A stretch of 64,000 nt of DNA from Cellvibrionaceae bacterium 1162T.S.0a.05 (GTDB lineage: Bacteria; Pseudomonadota; Gammaproteobacteria; Pseudomonadales; Cellvibrionaceae), in assembly GCA_000964245.1 (NCBI GenBank), contig LANB01000001.1, positions 2,322,392 through 2,386,391 of the forward strand. Direction: 5' to 3'. A program made the position numbers and the translations under genes. The notes under the pieces are model-generated. The model was not told the origin of the DNA. It made no database searches and saw nothing but the letters and a program-made list of their open reading frames with translations. Position 1 is the first letter of the stretch. Each line of letters opens with the position of its first letter. This document shows, piece by piece, positions 37,257-46,200 of this stretch.

Positions 37257-38435
37257 ATTTGAATAAACTCGCTCATGAAGTTGAGCAACGTTATGCCAGC
37301 TAATTTCTTTTAGTGTATTGAAGTGCGATTTATTTGCGGTTTCTTTGTCTATTGCCATTTTCTCAATAATGACTTTGGCAAGTGATGTTGCATCGAAATT
37401 TTCATTGAGTATGTAGGAGTCGTCTAGCGCAACTTCGGATAGTCCACCTTTGTTTGAAACAATTGCAGGCACATGGTAGGCGATGACTTTTAGCGCAGCT
37501 CCGGATTGCGATTCAAATTTTAAGTAGGGAAATACCGCAAGATTTGCAATTCTAAATAGCGATGTGCACTGATCCTCGCTCAAGAAATTCAGGATATAAG
37601 TCGTTTGTTTGGGGAGTTTTTTGTTTTTTAGATTCAGGATTTTATCTGCGAGTTTCTTGGTGCCGAGTATGGCGCCGCTCAGGCGTTTCAGGAGAGTGTT
37701 GCCTGTCCAGAGCCTGCCTGCTACAACAAGTTCACAATTAGGTAATGATTGTGCGGCAATATTCCACGCATCAAGCAAAACGTCAATGCCTTTGTAGTTT
37801 CGAATGTTTCCAAAAAAAATGATATAGCTTTTATCGCAGTTGAGGTTCAGGAGCTGGTAATCGTATTTTGTCGCTTTGACGTTACTTGTGTCCTGGATAT
37901 CTACGCCATGCGGAATCACACATAACTTTTCTTTTGGGATTAAATATTTTTTTTCGATTAGCGATAGTCCATTTTTTGTGTGCACTATTAGCTTTGTGGC
38001 TAAATTGTAAATTTTCTTTTCAAAGAAATGGGTAAAAAACAGGGCTTCATGCTGGGCTGCATTGTGCACGGTGATTACAATCTTTATTCTTTTTAGCTTT
38101 GCGTAAAACAATACCCCTAAAAGAGAAGGGATCTGAATTACTGACCAGTACTGGGCGTGAATAATGTCAGTTTTTTTTCTGAATGCGTTTTTCCATCGAA
38201 AAGGGTTAAGAAAACCGATTTTCAGGTCGCCAGCTGAATTGGTTTGCTGGTCTTGTTGTGAAGATGGGTGAAGTTTGTCGAAAAGTCTGGATCTATAATT
38301 AACTTTGATATTGGTAATATTGTTTAACGCAATTAAATTGCGTAGCAAGCTATCGGAATAAGGCGTTAAACCTCGTATCGGAAAGCCGAAAGTTGAAAGA
38401 TGTGAGACTTTTATTTTGTTGGTGCTGTTGTTCAC
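37251..38435 (-). CDS. Family 4 glycosyltransferase (GT-B)
   Basis: A 394-residue protein starting at GTG 38435, which overlaps the nadC stop by 1 base. The N-terminal region has HLSTFGFPIRGLTPYSDSLL and IHAQYWSVIQIPSLLGVLFY. The C-terminal Rossmann domain shows IIFFGNIRNYKGIDVLLDAW, NCELVVAGRLW and the acceptor/nucleotide segment FPYLKFESQSGAALKVIAYH with its conserved E. This is typical of GT4 enzymes that build surface glycans. It is coupled to nadC in translation but is more likely part of the accessory island edge. Donor and acceptor are unknown. Confidence 0.85.
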   Translation of the reverse strand: MNNSTNKIKVSHLSTFGFPIRGLTPYSDSLLRNLIALNNITNIKVNYRSRLFDKLHPSSQQDQQTNSAGDLKIGFLNPFRWKNAFRKKTDIIHAQYWSVIQIPSLLGVLFYAKLKRIKIVITVHNAAQHEALFFTHFFEKKIYNLATKLIVHTKNGLSLIEKKYLIPKEKLCVIPHGVDIQDTSNVKATKYDYQLLNLNCDKSYIIFFGNIRNYKGIDVLLDAWNIAAQSLPNCELVVAGRLWTGNTLLKRLSGAILGTKKLADKILNLKNKKLPKQTTYILNFLSEDQCTSLFRIANLAVFPYLKFESQSGAALKVIAYHVPAIVSNKGGLSEVALDDSYILNENFDATSLAKVIIEKMAIDKETANKSHFNTLKEISWHNVAQLHERVYSNL

Positions 38436-39283
38436 TAACAGCTAGCCAGTTTGAAAGAGAGGTCGATGGCTTTGAGATCTTTAGTTAGTCTACCGACTGA
38501 TGCAAAATCGACTAGCTTGTCTGGTATGTTCGCCAATTTGCTTAAGTCCATGTTTCCTGATATCTCAAATCGCGATTCTTCGGGTTTTAATTTTTTGGCC
38601 TTGTTCAGCATTTCAGTTGAGAAGTTGTCAAGCATAATGATATTAGCCTTCGCTTTTAAAGCTAACTCGAGTTGATCAAGGTTTTCGACTTCGATTTCAA
38701 TCGTTTTTTCGGGATAGAGAGCTTTTGCTTTACTTATTGCCTCTGCGATACCTCCGCAAGCTTCAATATGGTTCTCTTTTATTAAAAATGCATCAAATAA
38801 GCCAATACGATGATTAGCACATCCGCCTACTGCAACAGCATATTTTTGTGCTGTGCGTAAGCCGGGGATTGTTTTTCGAGTATCTAATACTATTGTGTCA
38901 GTCCCTTTAACCAATTCGGCATATTGAGCAGAAGTGGTTGCGGTTCCGCTTAGTAATTGCAGAAAGTTTAATGCGGTGCGCTCTCCTGTGAGTAGTCGCC
39001 GCGTGTTCCCCTTTAAAGTGACAAGTACTTTTCCTGCTTTAACACAATCACCATCTTTGACATGCCACTCAATTACATCGAGCCCGCCGAGCTGTTCAAA
39101 CGTTTCATCGAACCAGGCCTGGCCACATACAACGCAATCCTCTCTTGTTATAACAGTGGCCGTTGCTTTTTGCTCGGCAGGAATAAGTTCCGCGGTGATA
39201 TCGCCGGGGCCAATATCTTCTTCAAGAGCAATGCGGACTGATCGGTTAATATCTTTTCTTAAATCTTTAAGATCTATGTTCAT
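38435..39283 (-). CDS. nadC: NadC, nicotinate-nucleotide diphosphorylase (carboxylating)
   Basis: NadC converts quinolinate and PRPP to nicotinate mononucleotide in NAD synthesis. The 282 residues include EEDIGPGDITAELIP near the N-terminus, the GERTALNFLQLLSGTATT segment, VLDTRKTIPGLRTAQKYAV, GGCANHRIGLFDAFLIKENH and the C-terminal EISGNMDLSK barrel end. The order pilA...nadC then DUF1631 matches Pseudomonas, where nadC also lies next to the pilin locus. Here about 18 kb separate pilA and nadC. Confidence 0.97.
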   Translation of the reverse strand: MNIDLKDLRKDINRSVRIALEEDIGPGDITAELIPAEQKATATVITREDCVVCGQAWFDETFEQLGGLDVIEWHVKDGDCVKAGKVLVTLKGNTRRLLTGERTALNFLQLLSGTATTSAQYAELVKGTDTIVLDTRKTIPGLRTAQKYAVAVGGCANHRIGLFDAFLIKENHIEACGGIAEAISKAKALYPEKTIEIEVENLDQLELALKAKANIIMLDNFSTEMLNKAKKLKPEESRFEISGNMDLSKLANIPDKLVDFASVGRLTKDLKAIDLSFKLASC

Positions 39284-39316
39284 TTATTTAATTCTAATAC
39301 CGGAGCACCTTGAAAC

Positions 39317-39847
39317 TCAGCGTTCAGCATATTGTGTAATAGTAAGTTCGCGCCCGGATTGCGAAAAATCAACATGCCGTAAAGCAGACATGCCGAGTAA
39401 TATTTCGTCATCATACATGCCGGGGTTTATCGCGGCGGCCACATCATAAAAAACGATGTTGCCGAGTTCCAGTTTGTCGAGGCGGGTGCCTCGCACTTCC
39501 ACTTCGCCATTGGCTGTTAATACAGTGTAGCGTGGTCCGGCTTTGAGGTTCAGTTCCTGCGCGAGTTTTTGAGGTATCGCAACGGTCGTTGCGCCAGTGT
39601 CGAGCATAAAAGTAACGGGTTGGCCATTAATGCGGCCACTGGCCACGTAATGCCCCCATTCATTTTGTTTTAGCGTTATGCTGCGCGTGCCGCCGCTTTC
39701 ACTGCCAACGAGTTGAGAGTTTGGGTTGTATTTGTCTTTTTCCCAACCCGCAAAGAAAAACGTCAGGCCTCCGAGCAAACCTATCCACATCAGGGTGAGC
39801 ATGCCCCTTCCCATGCGGGCGCCGGGTTGTTCTTGCTGGTCTGTCAT
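39317..39847 (-). CDS. Membrane-anchored retropepsin-like aspartic protease (TIGR02281-type)
   Basis: A 176-residue protein with one N-terminal membrane span (about residues 15-35, LMWIGLLGGLTFFFAG) and a periplasmic clan AA fold. The catalytic motif is FMLDTGATTVAIP near residue 81; the Leu-Gly segment ILLGMSALRHVDF follows near the end. A single DTG per chain implies a dimer, as in retroviral proteases. It lies 33 bp upstream of nadC on the same strand and faces the DUF1631 gene. Substrates are unknown. Confidence 0.88.
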   Translation of the reverse strand: MTDQQEQPGARMGRGMLTLMWIGLLGGLTFFFAGWEKDKYNPNSQLVGSESGGTRSITLKQNEWGHYVASGRINGQPVTFMLDTGATTVAIPQKLAQELNLKAGPRYTVLTANGEVEVRGTRLDKLELGNIVFYDVAAAINPGMYDDEILLGMSALRHVDFSQSGRELTITQYAER

Positions 39848-40065
39848 AAAGTTTTCTTATGGAAATTGGTAAAATACTAATTGCGTCACGCTTTGTATGT
39901 ACAGCTGTGATCCGCTTCTCGCTCTCGGCACCTGCCCATAGGCGAGCAGTTTTTCAGCATTATACTTAAATATAGATATAGGAAGTGTTTTCTGGGGGAA
40001 TACTCACCATGGCCAGAGTAATGGATGGCTGAAGTTGGTAATAAATTCATCAACCTGGAGGCATA

Positions 40066-42330
40066 GTGCCTGAAAAACCGAAACTCGCTGTTACTCCGAA
40101 GGTAGTGCACTTGGATTCTGACAGTAATCAATCCATCCGGGCAGGTTTGGCAAGACTGCCAGCGCCCGTGCATGCGCTGCATGAGAAGGGAAAGCTCCTC
40201 ATCGCCGCGAGTTTGTCGCGTTTTTTCGATGAGGTGGATGACTCCCTTTTCGAATTGGCTGATAAAGCGAGTAACAATCAGGATCAGAACATTTATTTTG
40301 ATTCCATGCGTGAAATCCGCGTGCAGCGCCGCGGCGTGGAACGTGCGTTCGCACGCGCTATCGATGAAGCGTTTGCGACGCTTATGGTGCCAGAGGCCTC
40401 GCGATCGGGAACGGCACCCGAAGATTCATTGACCTCCAACACCCTTTCTCTCATTAGCAATGAAGACCTCGAAGAGATGGTTGCCGTCGATTCGACTGTG
40501 AGTCGCGCGTCACGCGAGCTTGCTGAACCCATTCAACATTTATCACTGCGCCTCGATAGCCTGGTGCCCTCGAAAGTGTATGAGAAAAACAACCCCTTGG
40601 GGCCGCGCCTGTTGTGCGGGGCTTTCACGCAGCAGGTAAAGGGGCTGGACGTCGATATCAAAGTGAAATTGGTTTTGTTCAAGCTCTTTGATCGTATGGT
40701 TATAGCAGGCCTTAAAGAGGTTTATGACAGCGCAAATAGATTATTAATTGACCATAACGTGCTTCCAACTTTTGCTTCGCAGACAAGTACGCCCCCATCG
40801 CAAGGCGCGGTGCAACCCGGGCATCCGCCGTCTATGGGGGTACCCGGTCAGCCTATGGGAGCACAGGCTGGCGGCCAGGCAAACACAGAAGTGCTAAACG
40901 TTCTTAAACAGTTGTTTGGAGAGAGATTGGTCGCCGAAGCGACGCCGCAGGAGCAGATTATTGCGGGCAATGAACTCATGGCCTTGCTCTCGCTAGCGCA
41001 ACGCGCGCCTGTTGTGCAAACGCCTGTTAACCCCGGGCAGCCTACTCAGGCTGTGGGTGACGTCCGGGTGTTGTTAGGTGAAATAGAGAAGCAGAGCGGC
41101 ATTCGCGCGGATATCGGGCGAGTGGATGACGAGGTGATAAACCTCGTGAATATGCTGTTTGAGTTTATCTTGCAGGATAAAAACCTGTCTGCGCCAATGA
41201 AGACACTAATCAGCCGCCTGCAAATTCCGATAGTGAAAGTGGCTTTGATTGATAAGACTTTTTTCACAAAGGGCGGGCATGCCGCGCGCCGCTTGTTGAA
41301 CGAAATGGCGACAGCAGCCCTCGGTTGGCAGGGGGATAAGGAAAACGAGCAAGATCCGCTGTACAACAAGATCGAGCATATAGTGACGCGTTTGCTGCAT
41401 GATTTTGATTCTGATGTCAGTATTTTCTCAGAGCTATTGGCTGATTTTACCGCCTTTATGGAGAACGAACGTCGTCGAAGTGCAGTGATGGAGCGCCGTA
41501 CGCTGGATGCCGAAGATGGCAAAGCGCGGGCAGAAATGGCGCGTAAGACAGTGAATCTCGAGGTGGAATTGCGGCTTGTTGACCGTCGTTTACCGAAGAT
41601 AGCCCTTAAATTGATCGATGAAGCCTGGAGCAATGTCATGTTCGTGCTTGCGCTCAAGCACGGGTTTGATTCACGGGAATGGCAGACGGCCCTGCATACG
41701 CTGGATGACCTTCTTTGGAGCGTCGCCACTCCTGAGACAGCAGAAGACCGTAAAACCCTCATAAAATTGGTTCCGGATCTTTTAAAACGCTTGAGAACCG
41801 GTTTCGACACCATTTCCTTCAATCCCTTTGAAATGTCGAAGCTGTTTAAATCTCTGGAAGAAGTCCATCTGGCCTGTATCCGCGGGACGAAATTGGCTCC
41901 CGAGTTGATGGCACCCATTCTCAGTACACCGCTTGCCGAGCCCCATAAAGTCTCGTTGGAGAAGGCCGCGCCCGAAGAGGAAGCTGAAAATGTTCATGTT
42001 TCGGAAGAATCTATCGCCGAAGCCCCTGTTGAGCAGTTGCCCGACGACGATGTCCACATGCAACAGGTGAAGAACTTTGTTCAGGGCGCCTGGTTTGAGT
42101 ATCGCGTTGAAGCTCATGAAATGACACGTTGTCGACTGGCGGCCTATATTCGGCCCACTGGAAAGTATATTTTTGTTAATCGTAACGGCATGAAAGTCGC
42201 CGAAAACTCTCAGCAAGACCTCGCCCTTGCCCTCAAGCAAGGCAATATTCGGCCTCTGGATAACAGCATGTTATTCGATAGGGCGCTGGAAACGGTAGTA
42301 AGCAGCCTGCGCAAAAACCCCAAACTTTAG
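40066..42330 (+). CDS. DUF1631 family protein
   Basis: A 754-residue protein starting at GTG 40066 with GGAGG upstream. It is mostly helical, with a Pro/Gly-rich linker near residues 240-275 (STPPSQGAVQPGHPPSMGVP) and a C-terminal beta-rich part (about 655-754) that looks like a PilZ-type fold: FEYRVEAHEMTRCRLAAYI, KYIFVNRNGMKVAENS and LFDRALETVV. A homologue sits between nadC and ampD in Pseudomonas. The name thymidine phosphorylase sometimes applied to this family is not supported by any visible motif. Function is unknown. Confidence 0.9.
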   Translation: MPEKPKLAVTPKVVHLDSDSNQSIRAGLARLPAPVHALHEKGKLLIAASLSRFFDEVDDSLFELADKASNNQDQNIYFDSMREIRVQRRGVERAFARAIDEAFATLMVPEASRSGTAPEDSLTSNTLSLISNEDLEEMVAVDSTVSRASRELAEPIQHLSLRLDSLVPSKVYEKNNPLGPRLLCGAFTQQVKGLDVDIKVKLVLFKLFDRMVIAGLKEVYDSANRLLIDHNVLPTFASQTSTPPSQGAVQPGHPPSMGVPGQPMGAQAGGQANTEVLNVLKQLFGERLVAEATPQEQIIAGNELMALLSLAQRAPVVQTPVNPGQPTQAVGDVRVLLGEIEKQSGIRADIGRVDDEVINLVNMLFEFILQDKNLSAPMKTLISRLQIPIVKVALIDKTFFTKGGHAARRLLNEMATAALGWQGDKENEQDPLYNKIEHIVTRLLHDFDSDVSIFSELLADFTAFMENERRRSAVMERRTLDAEDGKARAEMARKTVNLEVELRLVDRRLPKIALKLIDEAWSNVMFVLALKHGFDSREWQTALHTLDDLLWSVATPETAEDRKTLIKLVPDLLKRLRTGFDTISFNPFEMSKLFKSLEEVHLACIRGTKLAPELMAPILSTPLAEPHKVSLEKAAPEEEAENVHVSEESIAEAPVEQLPDDDVHMQQVKNFVQGAWFEYRVEAHEMTRCRLAAYIRPTGKYIFVNRNGMKVAENSQQDLALALKQGNIRPLDNSMLFDRALETVVSSLRKNPKL

Positions 42331-42431
42331 GAAAGCGCCAAGCAATACACTCAGGTCACGTTGTACCTCTCAGAGTTTCTCTGGCTGAATTTACTCACCG
42401 GGCTTACAATCACCCCAAAGAGGAGGCCTTG

Positions 42432-42977
42432 ATGGGGCAGGGTATCGTTGAGGGTTGGTGGCAAGCGGCTGATAGGCAGCCTTCGCCAAACTTTTCACCG
42501 CGTGAACACGCAATCGATCTATTAGTCATTCACAATATCAGCCTGCCGCCCGGTGAGTTTGGTGGGGCATACGTGAAGGATTTTTTCCTGAATCAACTGG
42601 ATATCACCGCCCATCCCTGGTTTGAAAACATTCGTGATACCCGAGTCTCAGCCCATTGCTTTATTGCCCGCACTGGACACTGTACCCAGTTTGTTTCCTT
42701 CAATGACATCGCTTGGCATGCCGGGGTGTCATGCTGGAAAGAAAGGGAAGCTTGCAATGGGTTTTCTATCGGTATAGAGCTGGAGGGCTGCGATACAATT
42801 GCTTACACTGAACAGCAGTATGCGCAATTGGTGGCTTTAACGAATGCACTCATGCGTAATTATCCAGCAATAACGATGGACAACATCGTTGGGCATGAGC
42901 ACATCGCCCCTGGACGAAAAACGGACCCCGGGCCTGCATTTGACTGGGAAAAATATAAATCAGCCTTGCACAACTAA
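42432..42977 (+). CDS. ampD: AmpD, 1,6-anhydro-MurNAc-L-alanine amidase
   Basis: AmpD is a cytoplasmic zinc amidase that cuts the stem peptide from anhydro-muropeptides during cell-wall recycling; its loss raises AmpC beta-lactamase in relatives. The ATG at 42432 (after GAGGAGG) gives 181 residues. The zinc and catalytic motifs are complete: VIHNISLP, WHAGVSCW, SIGIELEG and GHEHIAPGRKTDPGPAFDW. It is followed 4 bp later by ampE. Confidence 0.96.
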   Translation: MGQGIVEGWWQAADRQPSPNFSPREHAIDLLVIHNISLPPGEFGGAYVKDFFLNQLDITAHPWFENIRDTRVSAHCFIARTGHCTQFVSFNDIAWHAGVSCWKEREACNGFSIGIELEGCDTIAYTEQQYAQLVALTNALMRNYPAITMDNIVGHEHIAPGRKTDPGPAFDWEKYKSALHN

Positions 42978-42981
42978 AGCC

Positions 42982-43824
42982 ATGTCCTTACTCACAATTG
43001 TTATTGCTCTGGGCTTCCTCCAGGTTTGGGGGGCGAAAAACCCACTTCACTATGATGGCCTCTACACGCGCTGCGTTGATGCAGTGAGCGCCTGGAATAC
43101 CATCGGCGGCTTCGCTTTTATCATTGCTCCTCTGTGTTTTATTGCGCCCTTGGGACTGATTATGTATGGCTATTTCAGTCCGCAATCGTGGATGGGAGCG
43201 ATATTCCTCGCATTCAGTGTCGTTATTCTGCTTTACAGTTTAGGGCGTGGTGAATTTGTTGAAATTGTCGCCGAATATACCAAGGCCTGTTATGTGGAAG
43301 ACTGGTCCGCTTCGCTCGAACGAGCGGAATCGCTTGAAGTTAATACAGAAGGCCTGGAGCAAGGGGATTGGTCAGCCCTGCATGAGCGCGTGTTGGAAGA
43401 AGCCAGTTATCGGGGCTTTGAACGCATGTTCGCGGTGATTTTCTGGTTTGTATTTTTTGGCCCCCTCGGTGCGCTGTACTATCGATTACTTTTTCTGTAC
43501 TGCCGGAGAAAAACGGATGATGTGCGCTCTGCACATTTGTTGTGGGCCATGGAGTGGGTGCCAGCGAGACTACTCGCGTTGTCCTTCAGTTTTACTGGCA
43601 ACTTTGTTGGCAGTTGGGGGCGTTGGCGCGAATTACTTTTTTGCTTCCGCAGTCCCACCCACAGTATCTTGAGTGGAAGTGCTTTGGGTGCGCTCTCAGT
43701 GGCGGAAGATACCGAGCAAACCTGTGAGGTGACACGTAAGGAGCTGAATATGTTGGGCCGACTCTACGCACGTACCCTGTGGTTCTGGTTGGGGGCACTT
43801 GCGCTGTTGACGCTGTTGCCTTAG
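42982..43824 (+). CDS. ampE: AmpE, membrane protein of the ampDE operon
   Basis: A 280-residue protein with about four membrane spans, starting at ATG 42982, 4 bp after ampD; an upstream in-frame start at 42889 would overlap ampD. Family features seen are the N-terminal LLTIVIALGFLQVWG, the loop EDWSASLERAESLEV and FERMFAVIFWFVFFGPLGALYYR. AmpE/CobD-like proteins are proposed sensor or accessory proteins linked to AmpD, but the reaction is unknown. A 462-bp gene-free gap follows. Confidence 0.92.
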   Translation: MSLLTIVIALGFLQVWGAKNPLHYDGLYTRCVDAVSAWNTIGGFAFIIAPLCFIAPLGLIMYGYFSPQSWMGAIFLAFSVVILLYSLGRGEFVEIVAEYTKACYVEDWSASLERAESLEVNTEGLEQGDWSALHERVLEEASYRGFERMFAVIFWFVFFGPLGALYYRLLFLYCRRKTDDVRSAHLLWAMEWVPARLLALSFSFTGNFVGSWGRWRELLFCFRSPTHSILSGSALGALSVAEDTEQTCEVTRKELNMLGRLYARTLWFWLGALALLTLLP

Positions 43825-44093
43825 GTCTGCGCTCTGAGTGAAACTCATAGCCTGAATTCAAACCAAAAACCCAAACTAAAAACCCAGGTCAAAAGGCGCG
43901 AATATCGCCGTGCATGAATGCGTTCAATTAACGCAATTTGGCGTAAAAAATAACATTTATGTTGCTGCGATTGCCTTCTTATCGGAGCTTGGCTGCTCGG
44001 CGAGTTTGTAAGTGCGCACTACCTTTTGGAGTGCTTATTTCCGGGTGATAAGGTTCGGAAAGCTTGCTATCACAAATTATTTTTAAGAACTCC

Positions 44094-44123
44094 TTGACCT
44101 CGCAGGGGCATCCGTCCTATGAT
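44094..44123 (+). promoter_or_regulatory. Sigma-70-like promoter of the SOS-linked RNA
   Basis: TTGACC at 44094-44099 and TATGAT at 44118-44123 are 18 bp apart. This is a good sigma-70 match with a predicted start near 44130, exactly where the inverted repeat begins. Confidence 0.65.
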
Positions 44124-44130
44124 GAACTTG

Positions 44131-44255
44131 CTTACCGGCCAACTGTACAAACATACAGTTCTCCTCCTTTATGCATGGATGCGCATATAGTACCTAACCC
44201 CTGGAGCTGATTCGTTAGTTGGTCGGTAAGCCTTTCTTTCCCTTACCTTTTTTCC
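44131..44255 (+). ncRNA. Candidate SOS-regulated structured small RNA
   Basis: The arms CTTACCGGCCAACT (44131-44144) and AGTTGGTCGGTAAG (44217-44230) pair over 14 positions with one G-U. Inside are the LexA palindrome AACTGT / ACAGTT and a smaller CTCC / GGAG pairing. A pyrimidine-rich tract (cctttctttccc, later cctttttt) follows the second arm and could act as a terminator. The predicted transcript is about 100-125 nt and converges on the 3' end of ampG. The micro-ORFs inside (8 and 11 codons) lack ribosome binding sites. Confidence 0.5.
44143..44158 (+). promoter_or_regulatory. LexA (SOS) box
   Basis: CTGTACAAACATACAG is a perfect CTGT-N8-ACAG match, flanked by AA and TT so that AACTGT / ACAGTT is palindromic. 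It starts 19 bp after the -10 box, placed to block the promoter at 44094. No protein gene lies downstream on the plus strand; on the minus strand it lies beyond the end of ampG. Confidence 0.8.
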
Positions 44256-44286
44256 TTTCCTGTCGCTAACCATTTTCGCTATTGTT

Positions 44287-45888
44287 TTACGCGCTGTTAA
44301 CGCTCTTCCACTGGTTTTCCATACGGTGAATATCGTCCTTGATGCTCAAAAGCAGCATGAGGCTGGGAATAACCATTAATACAGTAAGGATAAAGAACAG
44401 GCTCCAATTTCCGTCCAGCCAATCGACAATCAAGCCGCTCGAAGAGGCCAGAGTATTGCGCCCCAGGCTGGCCAGTGAGGCCATCAGCGCGTATTGGGTG
44501 GCCGAGAAGCTGTGGCTGCAAAGCATGGAGACGAAGGAGACCAGTGCGACGGTCGACCAGGCCTGAGCAAAGCCGTCTACGATGATAGTGGCGACATAAA
44601 GCGGAATATCCGGCCCCACCTGGGCAATCCAGGCAAACATGAGGTTAGAGCCCGCCATGGCGCAACCGCTGACAAGCAGCCCTTTCACAATGCCGAAGCG
44701 CGCATTTACTAACCCGCCGAGCAGCGAAAATATAATCGTAAGCCACCAAGTGAGCATTTTCGAATAGTTCGCTATGTCGGTGTTGCTGTAGCCCACCTCT
44801 TTGTAAAACACGACGGACATGCGGCCAAGAAAGGCCTCACCGATTTTGAAGAGGAAAATAAAGCCGAGAATCGCCAGCGCCAGTTTTATCGGGTTACGCC
44901 CGAGAAATTCCCGGATGGGCTCGACGACCGAACTCAACAGCCAGGCGAGCAGCTTCTGATTAATCGAAAAGTTTGATCTCAGTAACCCTGAGCCCGCGAG
45001 ATCAGGCGCCTGTGAGCTGTAATGAATTGTGCTGAGTTGTTTGCCTATCACGATGGCGAGCAGGCCGACAATGGCGATGATTTCCAGAGGGTAAGCCGGG
45101 TGGCCAGAGATCGAGGCCGGTAGCCCCGGGCTGCCAATGATGGCCCAGAAACACAGCGCCAAAGGCAGTATCAGCGAGAGCAGAAGGCGAGTTCTTCTCG
45201 CATTTTCGAGCTGCTGTACGCTCAGTAAATACTTATCAAAAAACGCATTGTGCCGGGCCTGATGGAAGCGCGGTTTCGGCAACAGGGCTGTGATTAACGC
45301 AATGGTCGCCATCAGTCCGGCCATCAGCAAATACAGTTGTGGCCAGGACCAATCGCGGTCAGAAAGCATCAAGGGGAAATACCCGAGGCCGGCATAACCG
45401 GTCCACCAACCGGCTGTGGCCGCACCTGCAGCCGCTGAAATATGCCCGGTCTCGGAGGGCGCAAAGCTATCAATGCGGTAGGCATCGATGCTGATATCCT
45501 GGGTTGCGGAGAAGGCGGCGATGATCAATGCGGTTAACACCAAGGCTTTTGCGGAAACAGCGGGGTCGCCCAGACTCATTGCCAGGCAGGCTGCGCAGAT
45601 AACAAGTTGGCAGGCCAGAATCCAGTTCTTGCGTTGACCAAACCGTGTGTAGCCCGGCAAACGCACTTGATCAACGAGGGGTGACCAGAAAAAGTTGATC
45701 GAATACACCCCGAAAATCAAACCGGCAAAACCAATCTCGCTGCGGCTAATGCCCACCTCCTTGAGCCAGAGAGTGAGCGAGGAGCCAATCATCACCCAGG
45801 GCAAGCCTTGGGCGAGGCCCATAAAAAAAACGCTGATCACACGTTTGTCCTTGTAAAGCGTAGCGTTATTGATCACCGTGTTTGCCAT
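44287..45888 (-). CDS. ampG: AmpG, muropeptide permease (MFS)
   Basis: AmpG imports GlcNAc-anhydroMurNAc peptides from the periplasm for recycling. The 533 residues have about 12-14 spans with the family start FFMGLAQGLPWVMIGSSLTL, then EIGFAGLIFGVYSINFFWSP, DISIDAYRIDSFAPSETGHI and a C-terminal half with FLGRMSVVFYKEVGYSNTDI. It lies near ampD and ampE, so recycling import and amidase genes share the locus. Its start overlaps the end of the alkyltransferase-like gene by 16 bp. Confidence 0.9.
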   Translation of the reverse strand: MANTVINNATLYKDKRVISVFFMGLAQGLPWVMIGSSLTLWLKEVGISRSEIGFAGLIFGVYSINFFWSPLVDQVRLPGYTRFGQRKNWILACQLVICAACLAMSLGDPAVSAKALVLTALIIAAFSATQDISIDAYRIDSFAPSETGHISAAAGAATAGWWTGYAGLGYFPLMLSDRDWSWPQLYLLMAGLMATIALITALLPKPRFHQARHNAFFDKYLLSVQQLENARRTRLLLSLILPLALCFWAIIGSPGLPASISGHPAYPLEIIAIVGLLAIVIGKQLSTIHYSSQAPDLAGSGLLRSNFSINQKLLAWLLSSVVEPIREFLGRNPIKLALAILGFIFLFKIGEAFLGRMSVVFYKEVGYSNTDIANYSKMLTWWLTIIFSLLGGLVNARFGIVKGLLVSGCAMAGSNLMFAWIAQVGPDIPLYVATIIVDGFAQAWSTVALVSFVSMLCSHSFSATQYALMASLASLGRNTLASSSGLIVDWLDGNWSLFFILTVLMVIPSLMLLLSIKDDIHRMENQWKSVNSA

Positions 45889-46193
45889 CCAAAAGTTTTA
45901 AGGTCGATACGTTGCTTGTAAAACACGATGCCTTCTTTTTCCAAACGTTGTTTTTGCCGCTTGTAGCCCTCACTATCTAAGGGGAAGGCGATTTTCCCCT
46001 GAGCGTTAATCACACGAAACCAGGGGAGACGTGTATCGCGCGGGAGTTTTTTCATCGTACTGCCGACAAAGCGTGCGGCGCGACCGAGACCGGCGAGTTC
46101 AGCAACTTGCCCGTAGGTGGCAACCTTGCCTGGCGGGATGGCGTTGACGACCTGAATCACGGCTTCCTTGTTTTTGTCCATTTTATTGTGCAT
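45873..46193 (-). CDS. Alkyltransferase-like protein (ATL/MGMT family)
   Basis: A 106-residue protein of the O6-alkylguanine-DNA alkyltransferase fold lacking the active cysteine. AIPPGKVATYGQVAELAG is the DNA-binding helix-turn-helix, RAARFVGSTMKKLP carries the Arg finger, and the active-site motif is PWFRVINAQGKIAF where MGMT has PCHRV and most ATLs have PWHRV. ATLs bind O6-alkylguanine and hand it to nucleotide excision repair. Starts are possible at 46193 and 46181, neither with a ribosome binding site. It overlaps ampG and so is upstream in that unit. Confidence 0.93.
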   Translation of the reverse strand: MHNKMDKNKEAVIQVVNAIPPGKVATYGQVAELAGLGRAARFVGSTMKKLPRDTRLPWFRVINAQGKIAFPLDSEGYKRQKQRLEKEGIVFYKQRIDLKTFGWQTR

Positions 46194-46200
46194 GGTGGTT

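Larger units (their letters stand above)
43825..44286 (+). other. Gene-free ampE-ampG gap carrying an SOS-type promoter
   Basis: No protein gene is apparent on either strand; the longest ATG frames are short and lack ribosome binding sites. The left part (43825-44090) shows nothing beyond short inverted repeats. The right part holds the promoter, LexA box and inverted repeat described separately. Confidence 0.7.

Noticed and set aside
41046..41918. Long minus-strand ORF (290 codons) opposite the DUF1631 gene
   Set aside because: It is a shadow of the real plus-strand gene; composition is Ser/Arg-rich and no family is visible.
44171..44206. 8- and 11-codon ORFs (MHGCAYST, MDAHIVPNPWS) after the LexA box
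   Set aside because: No ribosome binding site in front of either. A noncoding RNA explains the region better, though a tiny peptide is not excluded.
44131..44230. Integron attC-like site in the ampE-ampG gap
   Set aside because: The inverted repeat lacks matching RYYYAAC and GTTRRRY core sites in the required places, and no integrase or cassette is present.
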